This document shows, piece by piece, positions 27,550-36,787 of a stretch of DNA of 64,000 nt; position 1 is the first letter of the stretch; every line of letters starts with the position of its first letter. The notes beneath the pieces are model-generated. The model was not told the origin of the DNA. It made no database searches and worked only from the letters and a program-made list of their open reading frames with translations. The stretch spans positions 153,939 to 217,938 of the forward strand of contig NZ_ATYW01000004.1 of the NCBI RefSeq assembly GCF_000427885.1, in the 5' to 3' direction. This DNA comes from Glycomyces tenuis DSM 44171 (lineage in GTDB: Bacteria > Actinomycetota > Actinomycetes > Mycobacteriales > Micromonosporaceae). The position numbers and the translations under genes are program-made.

Positions 27550-28437
27550 TCAGCGGCCGTAGAGGCTGAAGAAGATCGCCTCCAGGTCCGGCTCGGTGGA
27601 CAGCACGCTTTCGATCCGGTGTTTCGCGGCCGTTTTGAACAATGCGTCCACTTCGCCTTCGGTGGTGCAGCGCAACGTGCTCCCCTCGACGATTACGTCG
27701 CGCAGGTTCGGGAGCGCGGCGAACTCGGCGGCCTCGACCGGTTCGGCGAAGACCAGTTCGACCTCGCGTGGGGAGCGGCGCCGCAGGTCCTCGACGTTCT
27801 CGGTGCCGAGCAGCTCGCCGGCGCGCATGATGACCGCGCGGTCGGCGACCTCTTGGACCTCGGAGAGGACGTGAGAGGACATGAACACCGTCTGCCCTTG
27901 TCCCGCAGCCTCCTTGACCAGATCGAGGAACCGCTGCTGGAGAAGCGGGTCGAGCCCGGAGGTGGGCTCGTCGAGGACGAGCAGTTCGGGCCGGTGCATG
28001 AAGGCCGCGACGATCCCGACCTTCTGCTTGTTGCCTTTGGACATCTTCCCCACCTTGCGGGACAGGTCCAGGTCGAGCAGGTCGGCGAGCTCCTCGATGC
28101 GTTCGCCGGGGACGGCGCCGTGTCGGTCGGCCAGGAACCGCAGCAGTTCGCGGGCGGTGTTGCGGCCCTCGATCGCGAGTTCACCGGGCAGGTAGCCGAT
28201 GCGGCGGCGCAGTTCGGGCCCGGTGGTCCGGGGGTCGGCGCCGAGCACTCGCACTTCGCCCGCGGTGGGGCGGATGAGGTCGAGCAGGATGCGGATGGTC
28301 GTGGACTTCCCGGCCCCGTTGGGGCCCAGGAAGCCGAACACCTCGCCCCGGCCCACTTCGAGGCTCAGGTCGGTCAGCGCGACGTGCTTGCCGTAGTGCT
28401 TGGTCAGGCCGGTCAGGGCGATGGCGGACTCGCTCAT
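27550..28437 (-). CDS. ABC transporter ATPase, ABC-2 exporter type
   Basis: 295 residues from ATG 28437. Walker A GPNGAGKST, a signature region MSKGNKQKVGIVAAF in place of canonical LSGGQ, Walker B LLVLDEPTSGLD, and switch His in VFMSSHVLSE. A C-terminal extension of about 80 residues fits drug-export ATPases (DrrA/CcmA type). The degenerate signature (MSKGN) is common in this subgroup. First gene of the exporter operon. Confidence 0.9.
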   Translation of the reverse strand: MSESAIALTGLTKHYGKHVALTDLSLEVGRGEVFGFLGPNGAGKSTTIRILLDLIRPTAGEVRVLGADPRTTGPELRRRIGYLPGELAIEGRNTARELLRFLADRHGAVPGERIEELADLLDLDLSRKVGKMSKGNKQKVGIVAAFMHRPELLVLDEPTSGLDPLLQQRFLDLVKEAAGQGQTVFMSSHVLSEVQEVADRAVIMRAGELLGTENVEDLRRRSPREVELVFAEPVEAAEFAALPNLRDVIVEGSTLRCTTEGEVDALFKTAAKHRIESVLSTEPDLEAIFFSLYGR

Positions 28438-28477
28438 CGGGATGCTCCTCGGTGCGGTTGGGCGACGTCGGTCTGTC

Positions 28478-28505
28478 ATTAAGTTCAGTATCTACTGAAC
28501 TTAAT
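28478..28505 (-). promoter_or_regulatory. 28-bp perfect palindromic operator of the ABC exporter operon
   Basis: Arms ATTAAGTTCAGTA and TACTGAACTTAAT around a central TC, 40 bp before the ATPase start. On the minus strand TTGTGT, 17 bp and GATACT make a promoter whose -10 lies inside the palindrome. The length and symmetry fit a dimeric MarR/GbsR protein; the regulator encoded at 26190 is the natural candidate. Confidence 0.75.
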
Positions 28506-28680
28506 GAAAACACAAGGAGCTTGACGACATATTGACGGCCGTGCCGCGTGGCCCGATACGCCCTTTCGGCGGTCGATTCGCGTGCTGGCGGAGCCTGGTG
28601 CGGCCGCGACCTGCGAATCTGTCTCTGGCGCGGACCTTGCGAGGTGCATGTGGCGGCGCGGCGGGCGCGGTCACGGCCCA

Positions 28681-28936
28681 GTGGTGATCCGAGCGCTGCG
28701 ATACCCGGCCCGGCTCGTGCCCCCCGGCGTTCTCGGGGCTCATCCGGTTCGGCACGGTCCTGCTCACGCTGCCGGCGGCGACCGAGGCCGGCGAGCCCGC
28801 GCCGCCCTTGACCGCGCTGTTCACCGCGGTCTCGGCGGTATGCGCGACCGGCCTGGCCGTGGTCGACACCGCCGCCTACTGCTCGGGCTGCGGTGCAGTC
28901 GTGATCACCGTCCTCATCCGGATCGGCGGATTCGGG
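28681..28936 (+). pseudogene. TrkH/KtrB potassium transporter fragment
   Basis: About 85 codons resembling the front of a TrkH-type K+ transporter: VIRALRYPARLVPP, then after a +1 shift in a C/G run near 28727-28730, SGLIRFGTVLLTLPAATEAG, PPLTALFTAVSAVCATGLAV and VVITVLIRIGGFG. The filter-like SAVCATGL is retained. Reading frame and homology stop after GGFG; the other 350 or so residues are missing. Dead by frameshift and truncation. Confidence 0.7.
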
Positions 28937-29070
28937 CTCGAGGCCGACAGTCTCATGCGATTCGTCACCGACCCGGTGATCACCCTCCGATCCCGGAGCG
29001 TCCGCTGGTGAGCTGACGAGGTACAGCGCTGGTCCGACTGAACGTTAGGTAATGACATTTCTGGGCGGGG

Positions 29071-29178
29071 GTGAAACGAGAGCGGACACGCGAGGGCTTG
29101 AGCGCGTGCGCGCTCGATCTGTTCGAGTGGCACGGGTTCGAGGCCACGAGCGTCGCCCGGATCGCGACGCCGTCGGCC
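29071..29178 (+). pseudogene. TetR regulator N-terminal fragment
   Basis: GTG-initiated frame KRERTREGLSACALDLFEWH followed by GFEATSVARIATPSAW, the first helices of a TetR DNA-binding domain. Homology stops before the recognition helix, and no ligand domain follows. Lies in the same decayed stretch as the TrkH fragment; the rest of 28510-29340 has no recognisable gene. Confidence 0.55.
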
Positions 29179-29341
29179 TGGGCCGCCACCCTCGGCCGCC
29201 GTCAATGGAGGGGGCGAACCTCCGACGGGGTCACCGATGTTCTGGCCGGCACCGTTCAACAACGCCGTGACAAGAGCGGCAAATCGCCTGATGGGCACTG
29301 AGCCTGTTTCAGCATTCATCCCCGATGACCGAACCGATCCG

Positions 29342-29386
29342 CGCTGTCCGTTTCACGCCGGCCAGGCCGGCGTGAAACGGACAGCG
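29342..29386 (-). terminator. 45-bp near-perfect palindrome ending the alpha-mannosidase transcript
   Basis: Arms of 22 bp (29342-29363 and 29365-29386) pair without mismatch around one A. It begins six bases after the stop of the minus-strand mannosidase. The arm starts CGCTGTCCGTTTCACGCC. Much longer than other terminators here; in DNA form it could extrude as a cruciform. Confidence 0.75.
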
Positions 29387-29392
29387 GCGTCA

Positions 29393-32300
29393 TCAAGGCC
29401 TCAGAGCGACCGCCTTGACCTCCCAAGGCGCGAGGGAGACGCGCGCGGCGCCGTCGTCGACCCGCAACTCCTCACCGCCGTTCTCGAGATACGAGGTCAA
29501 CCGTGCCGCGCTGAGCCCGATTCCGGGCAGCGACAGCCGGACGGCGGTCGGCTCCGCCGAGAAGGACTGGAGCTTCACGAGCACGTCGCCGTCCTTGCCC
29601 GACGAGACCGCGACCACCTGCACCGCCTGCTCCTCGGCCTCGAGCCTGACGAGCTCACCCTGCGCGGGCACCTGCCGCGCGTCGGCGCCGCCGCGCGCGG
29701 GCACGACCACCGGCGGGTGGACGACGCTCGCGGCGGTCGCCGCAGCGAGGGCGGCACCCGTCCGGCCGCTGGCGCCCGGCACCCCGACCGCGTACTCGAA
29801 GGTGGTCTCGAATGCCTGCTCGATCGGGAAGTTCGTGTCCCACACGTTGTTGTGCGCCCACGAGTACACCGTCCCCGGTTCGCGGGGGGAGGTGCTGTCC
29901 GGGAACGGCGCGTACGGCAGCGCGATCACCCCGGTCTCGACCAGCGGCGCGTTCCGCGTCACCCACGCGACCGACCCGTCCTCGGCGGAGTCCAGGCTCA
30001 CCCAGTGCCTGATCGCGCGCATGTGCTGAGGCGCCCCGGGCACATGCGGCAGCCCGTCGCCGGTGACCCCTCCAGTGATCTCGTACCGCACCTCCGGCTG
30101 CGACAACGCGAAGGGGAAGGCGAAGTAGGCGCTCTCCTTGGTGCGGGTCACGGGTTTGTCCAAGCGGTGCTCGATCCGCAGCAGGCTCTCGCCTCGCCGC
30201 AGCCGCAAGGTCGTCCAGGCCCGATCGACGCCCGGTGCGGAGAACTCGAGGACCAGGCGCTGCTCGACGCCGTCGTCGGCCGCCTCCAGGATGACGGACT
30301 GCCGTGCGACGCCCCGGCTGCCCAGCAGCTCCAGCCTCGTGCTGGTCGACGTCCTGTTGGACTGGTGGTTGAAGCCGCCGGCCGAGGTGTACTCGTCGTA
30401 GATGTACTGGTCGAATCCGACCACCGAGTCCTTGTTCACGAGTTCGCGCCCGGTCGTGCGGTCGATGATCGAGGCGATGCAGGAGCGGACGGTGTCGTAC
30501 TCCACGCGCAGGTACTCGTTCTCGAGGACCGGCGCGGTGGCGTCGTCGCCGCCGATTCGGGCCGGCTCCGCATCGCGCTCGGAGCCGGAGGCGTCCGCGG
30601 CGCGGATGTCGAGACGCACGTAGCCGAGCCCGGGAATGTCCGGCACGCTCACGCGCACCCATCGACCCGCCTCGCGGAACGTGAAGTTCGTCTGCCCGGT
30701 CTCGGTGTGCGCGAGCCGCTCTCCCGTGCGGGCGTCGACCACGACGATGTCCTGATCCATCGGGACGATCGCCTCGCGCAGCAGGAACGACGCGGTGGTG
30801 CTGCTCGCCCACGTCTGCGGGTTGAGCACGACGACGGACTGCAGGGCCGAAGGATCGGACGCCACGTGATCCGCGAGCTCCGCCGTCGCCTTCTCGAGGA
30901 ACTCCCGGGTGAGCTCCTCGGCGTCGATCGCGCGAGAGCCCTTCCACTGCCATTGCAGTCCACCGGAGGCCCAGCCCTGGTCCGAGTGGCGCCACGAGTC
31001 GCCCGCGCCCCAGGTGTGCTCGTTGAACAGCGAGATCGCCCGATAGCAGCCGTCCGCGAACTGCCGCTCGCCCGCCTGCGATTCGGCGTCGTCATCCCGG
31101 TCGATGCCGAGCAGCCGCCCCGCCCTGGAGACGAACTGGGCGTCGGTCACCCGTGTCTGAGCGTCGCGGACGATGGACTGCTGCAGCGCCGCGGAGCCGA
31201 CTCCCTCGACCCACCAGTCGCCCCAGTCGCCCTCGAAGGTCTGGATCTCGTCTCCGAGCCGGGCCTCGGCGTCCTCGAAGAACGCCGGGCCGGTGGAGGT
31301 GATCAGATGCGGCCATTCCCACGTCTCGTTCCACTGCTTGGCGATCGAGGCCGCCTGCAGCCGCGCCGGGCCGTTGTCGCCGCCGTGCCCCTGGGTGCGC
31401 AGATGCAGCACGTCCCACGGGTAGGGCTTGCGGTCGGAGACCGGGTCGCCGTGCCAGCCGAAGGTCCCGGGCGGGAAGGGGTACGGATTGTTCGCCAGTG
31501 AGTACAGGTAGGACGGCAGCAGCAGGTCCACTTCGCTGTAGGACTGATGAAGTCCCACATTCGGACCCTCCATGTACGCGGCGCCGTGCGGGCTGTCGGT
31601 CATCCACACGAGGACTTCCGCCCCCGACGGGGACCTCCACCGGAACAGCCGCGGCAGGTCGTCACCGCCGTGGTGGTGGGGCATCGAGCGGCCGGCCCAG
31701 TTGTGCGCCACCGAGAGGTAGCGCACCCCGGCCTCCTGCAACGCGTGCGGCAGGCCGACGGGCTGGCCGGGGACGTCGGTCTGCATCGCGCTGGGGAGCT
31801 CGACCGAGTAGCGTTCCCGCAGCTCCAATGTGGGTCGCAGCATTTCGTGCAGCTCATCGGTGGAGCACGTGTCGAGGTGCGTGTTGAACGGCAGTGCCGA
31901 CAACTCGATGCGGCCCTCGCGGATCCGGCGCATGAGCTCCTCGACGCGTTCGCGCGGCCGGGTCTGCATCCACTGGTCCACCACCCACCGGGACTCGACG
32001 GTCCAGCGGAACTGCACATCGTGCGGCCAGTCGTCGGTGGCGCGGCACAGGTCCAGCGCCGAGTCGATGTAGGAGCGCTGCTCGGTGCGGATGCGCGGCT
32101 GCGGATCGGTGTAGCCGATGTCCAGATGCGAGTGGTGCACGAGGTGGATGGTCCACTCGCGAGGGACGTCGAGGACGAGGGAGGTCTCCGCGTCCAGGTC
32201 GCCGCGGTGCACGCGGATGCGCACCGGCGTCTCCTGCTCGTAGCACGGCACGAGGAGGCGCACCGTTCCATCGGGCCCGGACGCGGCTTCGGCGGGGATC

Positions 32301-32536
32301 GCCGATCCCTGCTCGTCGCGGATGTCGATGTCGTCCGGCCCGACGACGTCGACGAGTGCGGGCGGCAGGTCGAAACGGAGCGCGCGCTGCCGGCCGCCGT
32401 CGGCGCCTCGGCGGATCAGCGGCTCGCAGACCACGGCGATGTCCCCTCCTCTCACGGGGACCGATGCGCGGGCCGAGGAGTCGAGCAGACCCTCGCGCGC
32501 GCCTTTCGCTCGTGCGATCAGTGAAGTCTTCGGCAT
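29393..32536 (-). CDS. GH38 family alpha-mannosidase
   Basis: 1047 residues, cytoplasmic (no signal peptide). The metal-binding motif HHSHLDIGYTD (His137, Asp139) is GH38-like; AMQTDVPGQP supplies the presumed nucleophile Asp255. The C-terminal half is the beta-rich domain of the family. It should release mannose from imported mannosides or N-glycan fragments. Divergent from the sugar ABC importer across an 874-bp control region with four operators. A second GH38 lies at 39077. Confidence 0.88.
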   Translation of the reverse strand: MPKTSLIARAKGAREGLLDSSARASVPVRGGDIAVVCEPLIRRGADGGRQRALRFDLPPALVDVVGPDDIDIRDEQGSAIPAEAASGPDGTVRLLVPCYEQETPVRIRVHRGDLDAETSLVLDVPREWTIHLVHHSHLDIGYTDPQPRIRTEQRSYIDSALDLCRATDDWPHDVQFRWTVESRWVVDQWMQTRPRERVEELMRRIREGRIELSALPFNTHLDTCSTDELHEMLRPTLELRERYSVELPSAMQTDVPGQPVGLPHALQEAGVRYLSVAHNWAGRSMPHHHGGDDLPRLFRWRSPSGAEVLVWMTDSPHGAAYMEGPNVGLHQSYSEVDLLLPSYLYSLANNPYPFPPGTFGWHGDPVSDRKPYPWDVLHLRTQGHGGDNGPARLQAASIAKQWNETWEWPHLITSTGPAFFEDAEARLGDEIQTFEGDWGDWWVEGVGSAALQQSIVRDAQTRVTDAQFVSRAGRLLGIDRDDDAESQAGERQFADGCYRAISLFNEHTWGAGDSWRHSDQGWASGGLQWQWKGSRAIDAEELTREFLEKATAELADHVASDPSALQSVVVLNPQTWASSTTASFLLREAIVPMDQDIVVVDARTGERLAHTETGQTNFTFREAGRWVRVSVPDIPGLGYVRLDIRAADASGSERDAEPARIGGDDATAPVLENEYLRVEYDTVRSCIASIIDRTTGRELVNKDSVVGFDQYIYDEYTSAGGFNHQSNRTSTSTRLELLGSRGVARQSVILEAADDGVEQRLVLEFSAPGVDRAWTTLRLRRGESLLRIEHRLDKPVTRTKESAYFAFPFALSQPEVRYEITGGVTGDGLPHVPGAPQHMRAIRHWVSLDSAEDGSVAWVTRNAPLVETGVIALPYAPFPDSTSPREPGTVYSWAHNNVWDTNFPIEQAFETTFEYAVGVPGASGRTGAALAAATAASVVHPPVVVPARGGADARQVPAQGELVRLEAEEQAVQVVAVSSGKDGDVLVKLQSFSAEPTAVRLSLPGIGLSAARLTSYLENGGEELRVDDGAARVSLAPWEVKAVALRP

Positions 32537-32803
32537 CGTGCTGCACTCTCTTCCGGTTGTGTGCGTGTGGTCGTGTCGAGGCCCGAGGCGGGCCTGTGCG
32601 TGCCGGCCGCGGCGGTTCGCGGTGCCCGGTCACGTGTGCTGGTCGGGTGACCGTTCGCTGGGATTCCGGTTGATGGAGAAGAGTTCTCGACTCGGCCCGA
32701 GGGCTCGGCGGTGGTGAGGATGGCGGTGTCCGCAGGTGGTGGGTCGACGTCGTGCGCCGCGAGCGTCGACTGCCGGTTCGCCGTACGAGCGGGGCTCCGA
32801 CTC

Positions 32804-32865
32804 ATCATGGTGTCCACCTGAACTTGCTTCAAGGTAACGTTACCAACAGCCAAGGTAACGTTACC
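32804..32865 (-). promoter_or_regulatory. Mannosidase promoter with two LacI-type operators
   Basis: Two perfect palindromes GGTAACGTTACC at 32833-32844 and 32854-32865, 21 bp apart. Abutting the first, the minus strand has TTGAAG (32832-32827), a 17-bp spacer and CATGAT (32809-32804). The sites have the central CG of LacI/GalR-family operators. Transcription would start near 32797, leaving a leader of about 260 nt. Confidence 0.7.
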
Positions 32866-33120
32866 AATTGCGCAAGTCAACAGCGATCGCACATTTTTCG
32901 CATGCCGCGTCCACACGTGGCTCCATCGGTGATCGGTCGTCATCCGCGCGGGCCGACTCGGCGCGCGGGCCGTGCTCAACCGGCCCAGTGCCAGGGGATT
33001 TATCGCCGGACATCGATGCCTCGGACCGGACGGCCGAGCCGTCGCGCGATCGGCCTCCACGCGGATCGACGACCCCGGCGGCGTGTTTCCGCGCGTCCGC
33101 CACCCTTGACGAACGGCTTT

Positions 33121-33169
33121 GGTAACGATACCTTCCAATTGGTAACGTTACCTTCGACACAAATACAAT
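33121..33169 (+). promoter_or_regulatory. ABC importer promoter with two LacI-type operators
   Basis: GGTAACGATACC (33121-33132) and GGTAACGTTACC (33141-33152), 20 bp apart, followed by a -10 TACAAT (33164-33169); TTGGTA overlapping the second site is the best -35. Mirrors the mannosidase side, so one repressor should control both directions. From 32866 to 33120 and from 33170 to 33410 I see no gene, only a weak leader hairpin (33355-33381). Confidence 0.7.
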
Positions 33170-33410
33170 CGTCGATGCCGCGGCGCACTCGCCGGCGGCA
33201 CCCCGTTCCGCGGATCCTCCTCGGCCGGCAGTCGTTGCAGGTCATGAAGGCAGGGGCACGCGGCAATCGACGACGTCTCTCAGACCCGATAGTTCACGGA
33301 CGCGTACGCGCCCACGGCCATGCCGCGGAGCGCAGTGATCCACCTCGTCCAAAACGACCGTCTCTAATGGACATACGGTCGGAGGTTCTGCCTTCGAGGA
33401 AGAAGGACAC

Positions 33411-34424
33411 ATGCAGAACGAATCCGCAGAAGCCGGCGATACCCCGCCGGGCAACGTCTTGACATCGATTTCGACCGCCGCCCCGAACGACTCATCAGAC
33501 CGCCCCCGCCCCCGACCCCGGGCAAGGAGGATGACGAAGGCCAAGCGGCGCAATCTGCGCCTGGGGCTCATGTTCATCTCGCCGTGGATCGTCGGCCTGG
33601 TGGTGTTCATCGGGTACCCGGTCGTCTACTCGATCGCATTGAGCTTCACCCGCTACTCGGGGATGGGAGCTCCGACCTGGGTGGGAGCCCAGAACTACAT
33701 CACCGCGTTCACCGACCCGCTGGTAGCGAAGGCGGCGTCGAACACGCTCTTCTACGCCATGATCGCGGTGCCGCTCGCGCTGGTGATCGCCCTGGTGCTG
33801 GCGATCGCCATGAACCAGAACGTGCGCGAGGTCGCGCTGTACCGGACCATCTTCTACGCGCCTTCGCTGATTCCGGCGTTCGCGATGTCGTTCATCTTCA
33901 TCGTCTTCCTGAACCCCCAGTTCGGCGTCTTCAACCAGATCATGAACGTGTTCAACGAGGGGAACGTCAACCTGCTCGGCGATCCGACGGGCGTGAAGAT
34001 CGCCATCGTCATGATCACCCAGTTCGGTGCCGGAAACGCCGCCCTGATCTTCCTCGCGGGGCTGCGCAACGTCCCCAAGACCCTGTACGAGGCGGCGCGG
34101 GTGGACGGCGCCGGGCCACTGCGGCAGTTCTTCACCATCACCCTGCCGCTGCTCTCCCCGGTCATCCTGTTCAACCTGATCACCGGCGTTTCCGGTGCGC
34201 TTCAGGTGTTCACCGAGGCTTACGTCATCACCAACGGCACCGGCGACCCGGACGCCGGAGCCCTCTTCTACATGATGTACCTGTACCGCAACGCCTTCGG
34301 TTTCGCCGAACTCGGATACGCCTCGGCTCTGGCAGTACTGCTGTTCCTGGTGGGCCTCGGACTCGCCCTGACGATCTTCCGGTTCTCGCGCAGACTCGTG
34401 AACTACGACGTGGAGGCATCCTGA
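33411..34424 (+). CDS. Sugar ABC transporter permease, MalF type
   Basis: 337 residues; AAGGA five bases before ATG. A polar head of about 48 residues, then six membrane segments. The cytoplasmic EAA loop YEAARVDGAGPLRQFFTITL contacts the ATPase. With the second permease (TGATG junction) and the lipoprotein it forms a carbohydrate importer, probably for mannosides given the flanking GH38 genes. No ATPase gene is present, as is common in actinobacteria that share one MsiK-type ATPase. Confidence 0.92.
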   Translation: MQNESAEAGDTPPGNVLTSISTAAPNDSSDRPRPRPRARRMTKAKRRNLRLGLMFISPWIVGLVVFIGYPVVYSIALSFTRYSGMGAPTWVGAQNYITAFTDPLVAKAASNTLFYAMIAVPLALVIALVLAIAMNQNVREVALYRTIFYAPSLIPAFAMSFIFIVFLNPQFGVFNQIMNVFNEGNVNLLGDPTGVKIAIVMITQFGAGNAALIFLAGLRNVPKTLYEAARVDGAGPLRQFFTITLPLLSPVILFNLITGVSGALQVFTEAYVITNGTGDPDAGALFYMMYLYRNAFGFAELGYASALAVLLFLVGLGLALTIFRFSRRLVNYDVEAS

Positions 34425-35347
34425 TGAGTACCCCGCTCGATCAACTCTCGAAGGGCTCGGCCGAAGCCCTCGAAAATGCGGAGCGCCGCCACGAGCTGGG
34501 ACGCCGTCCCGACGGCACGCCTCGCCCATGGTGGTCGAAGATCACCGCCCGCCTGGTGATGGTCGCGCTCAGCCTGCTCTTCCTGCTGCCGATCTACTGG
34601 ATGGTCGTCTCGGCCCTGAAGACCAACGAGGAACTCGCGCAGTTCCCCCCGACGCTGTTCCCGCAGTCATGGGAGTTCGGGAACTTCGCGGACGCGGTCA
34701 CCGCGATGCCGTTCCTGCAGTTCTTCGCCAACTCCGTGATCATCACGGTCGGCGTGGTCGTCCTGTCGGTGCTGTCGAACTTCGTCGTGGCCTACGGCTT
34801 CGCCTGCATCGACTGGCCCGGGCGCAACAAGGTCTTCTACCTCGTGATCGCGACGCTGTTCCTTCCCTTCCCGGTCACGCTGATCCCCATGTTCGACCTC
34901 TGGGCCCGCCTGGGTCTGGTGAACACGCTGTTCCCGCTGATCATCCCGGCGGCATTCGCCTCGGCCTTCTACACGTTCCTGCTGCGGCAGTTCCTGCTGC
35001 AGATTCCCAAGGACATGATCAACGCGGCACGCGTCGACGGCGCAGGCGAATGGAAGATCCTGTGGAAGGTGGTCTTCCCCTCCTGCAAGCCCGCCTTGGG
35101 CACGGTGGCGATCTTCGCGGCGGTGGCCGCGTGGAACGACTTCATGGGGCCGCTGATCTACCTGCAGGACGAGAGCGTGCAGACGCTCTCCATCGGGCTG
35201 CAGAGCTTCCGCTCCGTGCACGCCCAGGACGTCGCGTTCAACCAGCTCATGGCCGCGTCGTTCCTGGTGATCCTGCCCCTGCTGATCCTGTTCTTCGTCT
35301 TCCAGCGGTACTTCATCCGCGGCATCACGATCGGAGGCTTCAAATGA
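34424..35347 (+). CDS. Sugar ABC transporter permease, MalG type
   Basis: 307 residues, six membrane segments. The EAA loop reads INAARVDGAGEWKILWKVVF, with Asn in place of the first Glu of the motif. The C-terminal end RYFIRGITIGGFK is typical of MalG-like proteins. Start overlaps the upstream stop by one base and its stop overlaps the binding-protein start by 4 bp. Confidence 0.92.
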   Translation: MSTPLDQLSKGSAEALENAERRHELGRRPDGTPRPWWSKITARLVMVALSLLFLLPIYWMVVSALKTNEELAQFPPTLFPQSWEFGNFADAVTAMPFLQFFANSVIITVGVVVLSVLSNFVVAYGFACIDWPGRNKVFYLVIATLFLPFPVTLIPMFDLWARLGLVNTLFPLIIPAAFASAFYTFLLRQFLLQIPKDMINAARVDGAGEWKILWKVVFPSCKPALGTVAIFAAVAAWNDFMGPLIYLQDESVQTLSIGLQSFRSVHAQDVAFNQLMAASFLVILPLLILFFVFQRYFIRGITIGGFK

Positions 35348-36723
35348 TCGATCGCAGACGATTCCTGACGGGGGCGGTGGGCAGCGCCGCCGCCGGGCTG
35401 GGCCTGTCCTCATGCGCACGCATCCCCGACGCCGCCGACAACGTCATCCGCTACTGGGGCATGGACGCGGCCAACGCGGACAAGGACGAAGCCGTCCGCG
35501 AGGCGTACCTCCAGACCGACGCCGGCAAGGGCGTGGAGATCCACATCGACCAGGTTCCCGTCTCCGGGGCCGCCGACATGAGCCAGGTCATCACGGCCGT
35601 TCGCGGCGGCACCGCCCCGGACCTGTGGTGGACGGGACGGTTCACCACTCCGCAAGCCGCGTCCATCGGACTGCTCGAACCGCTCGACCCCCTGATCGAG
35701 CGGTATGAGGACGTCTCCGTCGAGGAGTTCAAGCAGCAGTGGATCCAGTTCGCGGTCGACGAGGTGACCTACGACGGTCAGCTGTACGGACTCCCGACCG
35801 ACACCGACGCCCGTGGGTTGATGTACAACGAGGACGTCCTCCTCGACGCCGGCATCGACCTGGACATGTTCGACCCCGAGCAGCACGTCCTCACCTGGGA
35901 CGAGCTGCGGGAGGCCTCCCGGCAGATCACCGAGGTGGACGGCGAGGGCAACTACACCCGCCTCGGTTTCGCTCCCTGGCTCCACGAGGGCTGGGGGTAC
36001 ACGTGGGGTTTCGGCCTCGGAGCGGACGCCTACGACAACGACACGGCCGCCGTCACCCTGGACTCCCCCGAGTGGAAGGCCGTGTACGAGCTGTACGCCG
36101 ACTGGGCCGAGGAGTTCGGGTACGGGAAGGTCGACGTGTTCAACGCGACCTACCAGCCGCCCAACGCGCCGCCCAGCCAGACGGCGATGTTCAGCGGACG
36201 GCTCGGCATCCAGACCACCGGACCGTGGCAGATCCAGGCGAACGAGAAGTACGCTCCGGACCTGCCCTTGAAGTACACGTGGCTCCCCGTGGTCGACGAC
36301 GGCGACCCCACCTACACCTGGTCCGGTGGATTCTCGCTGGCGATCCCGACCGGCGCCAACATCACCAAGACGCTCTGGGACTACATGAAGTTCCACGCCG
36401 GGTTCGAGGGCCAATCGATCGTCATGCCCCCCTTGGGCAACGTCCCCACCCACCTGCGGGCCATCGAGGAGAGGAAGTACAACCCGGGGGCCGAGATCTT
36501 CCGTCAGATGCTCCCGGGCTCCATCGCGCGCCCGCCGCTCCCGGTCGGCCAGGCCATATGGGACACATTGGATCGGGGAAAGGAGTCCGTGATCGTCGGG
36601 TCCCTCACCCCGCAGGAGGCGATCGAGACGAACCAGGCCTACATCGAACCGAAGATGGACCTGTTCGACGGGTACAAGATGCCGGACACGTACGGGCAGC
36701 CGAACGAGGTGCCGGAGAGTTGA
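35344..36723 (+). CDS. Sugar ABC transporter substrate-binding lipoprotein
   Basis: 459 residues. The N-terminus MIDRRRFLTGAVGSAAAGLG has a twin-arginine motif and is followed by a lipobox (LSSC), so it is probably a Tat-exported lipoprotein. Family 1 extracellular solute-binding pattern: GTAPDLWWTGRFTTP, YGLPTDTDARGLMYNED, GRLGIQTTGPWQIQ. It would capture the glycan fragment at the cell surface for the two permeases. Confidence 0.9.
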   Translation: MIDRRRFLTGAVGSAAAGLGLSSCARIPDAADNVIRYWGMDAANADKDEAVREAYLQTDAGKGVEIHIDQVPVSGAADMSQVITAVRGGTAPDLWWTGRFTTPQAASIGLLEPLDPLIERYEDVSVEEFKQQWIQFAVDEVTYDGQLYGLPTDTDARGLMYNEDVLLDAGIDLDMFDPEQHVLTWDELREASRQITEVDGEGNYTRLGFAPWLHEGWGYTWGFGLGADAYDNDTAAVTLDSPEWKAVYELYADWAEEFGYGKVDVFNATYQPPNAPPSQTAMFSGRLGIQTTGPWQIQANEKYAPDLPLKYTWLPVVDDGDPTYTWSGGFSLAIPTGANITKTLWDYMKFHAGFEGQSIVMPPLGNVPTHLRAIEERKYNPGAEIFRQMLPGSIARPPLPVGQAIWDTLDRGKESVIVGSLTPQEAIETNQAYIEPKMDLFDGYKMPDTYGQPNEVPES

Positions 36724-36787
36724 CATTCACCGATCGCCGTTCCGCCCGCCGCGCGACGGCGCGGCCGCACCCCGGGAGGGCCACGCC

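Noticed and set aside
32518..32808. Possible 96-codon leader gene before the alpha-mannosidase (minus strand)
   Set aside because: Composition unlike a real protein, overlaps the mannosidase start, and no ribosome site seen.
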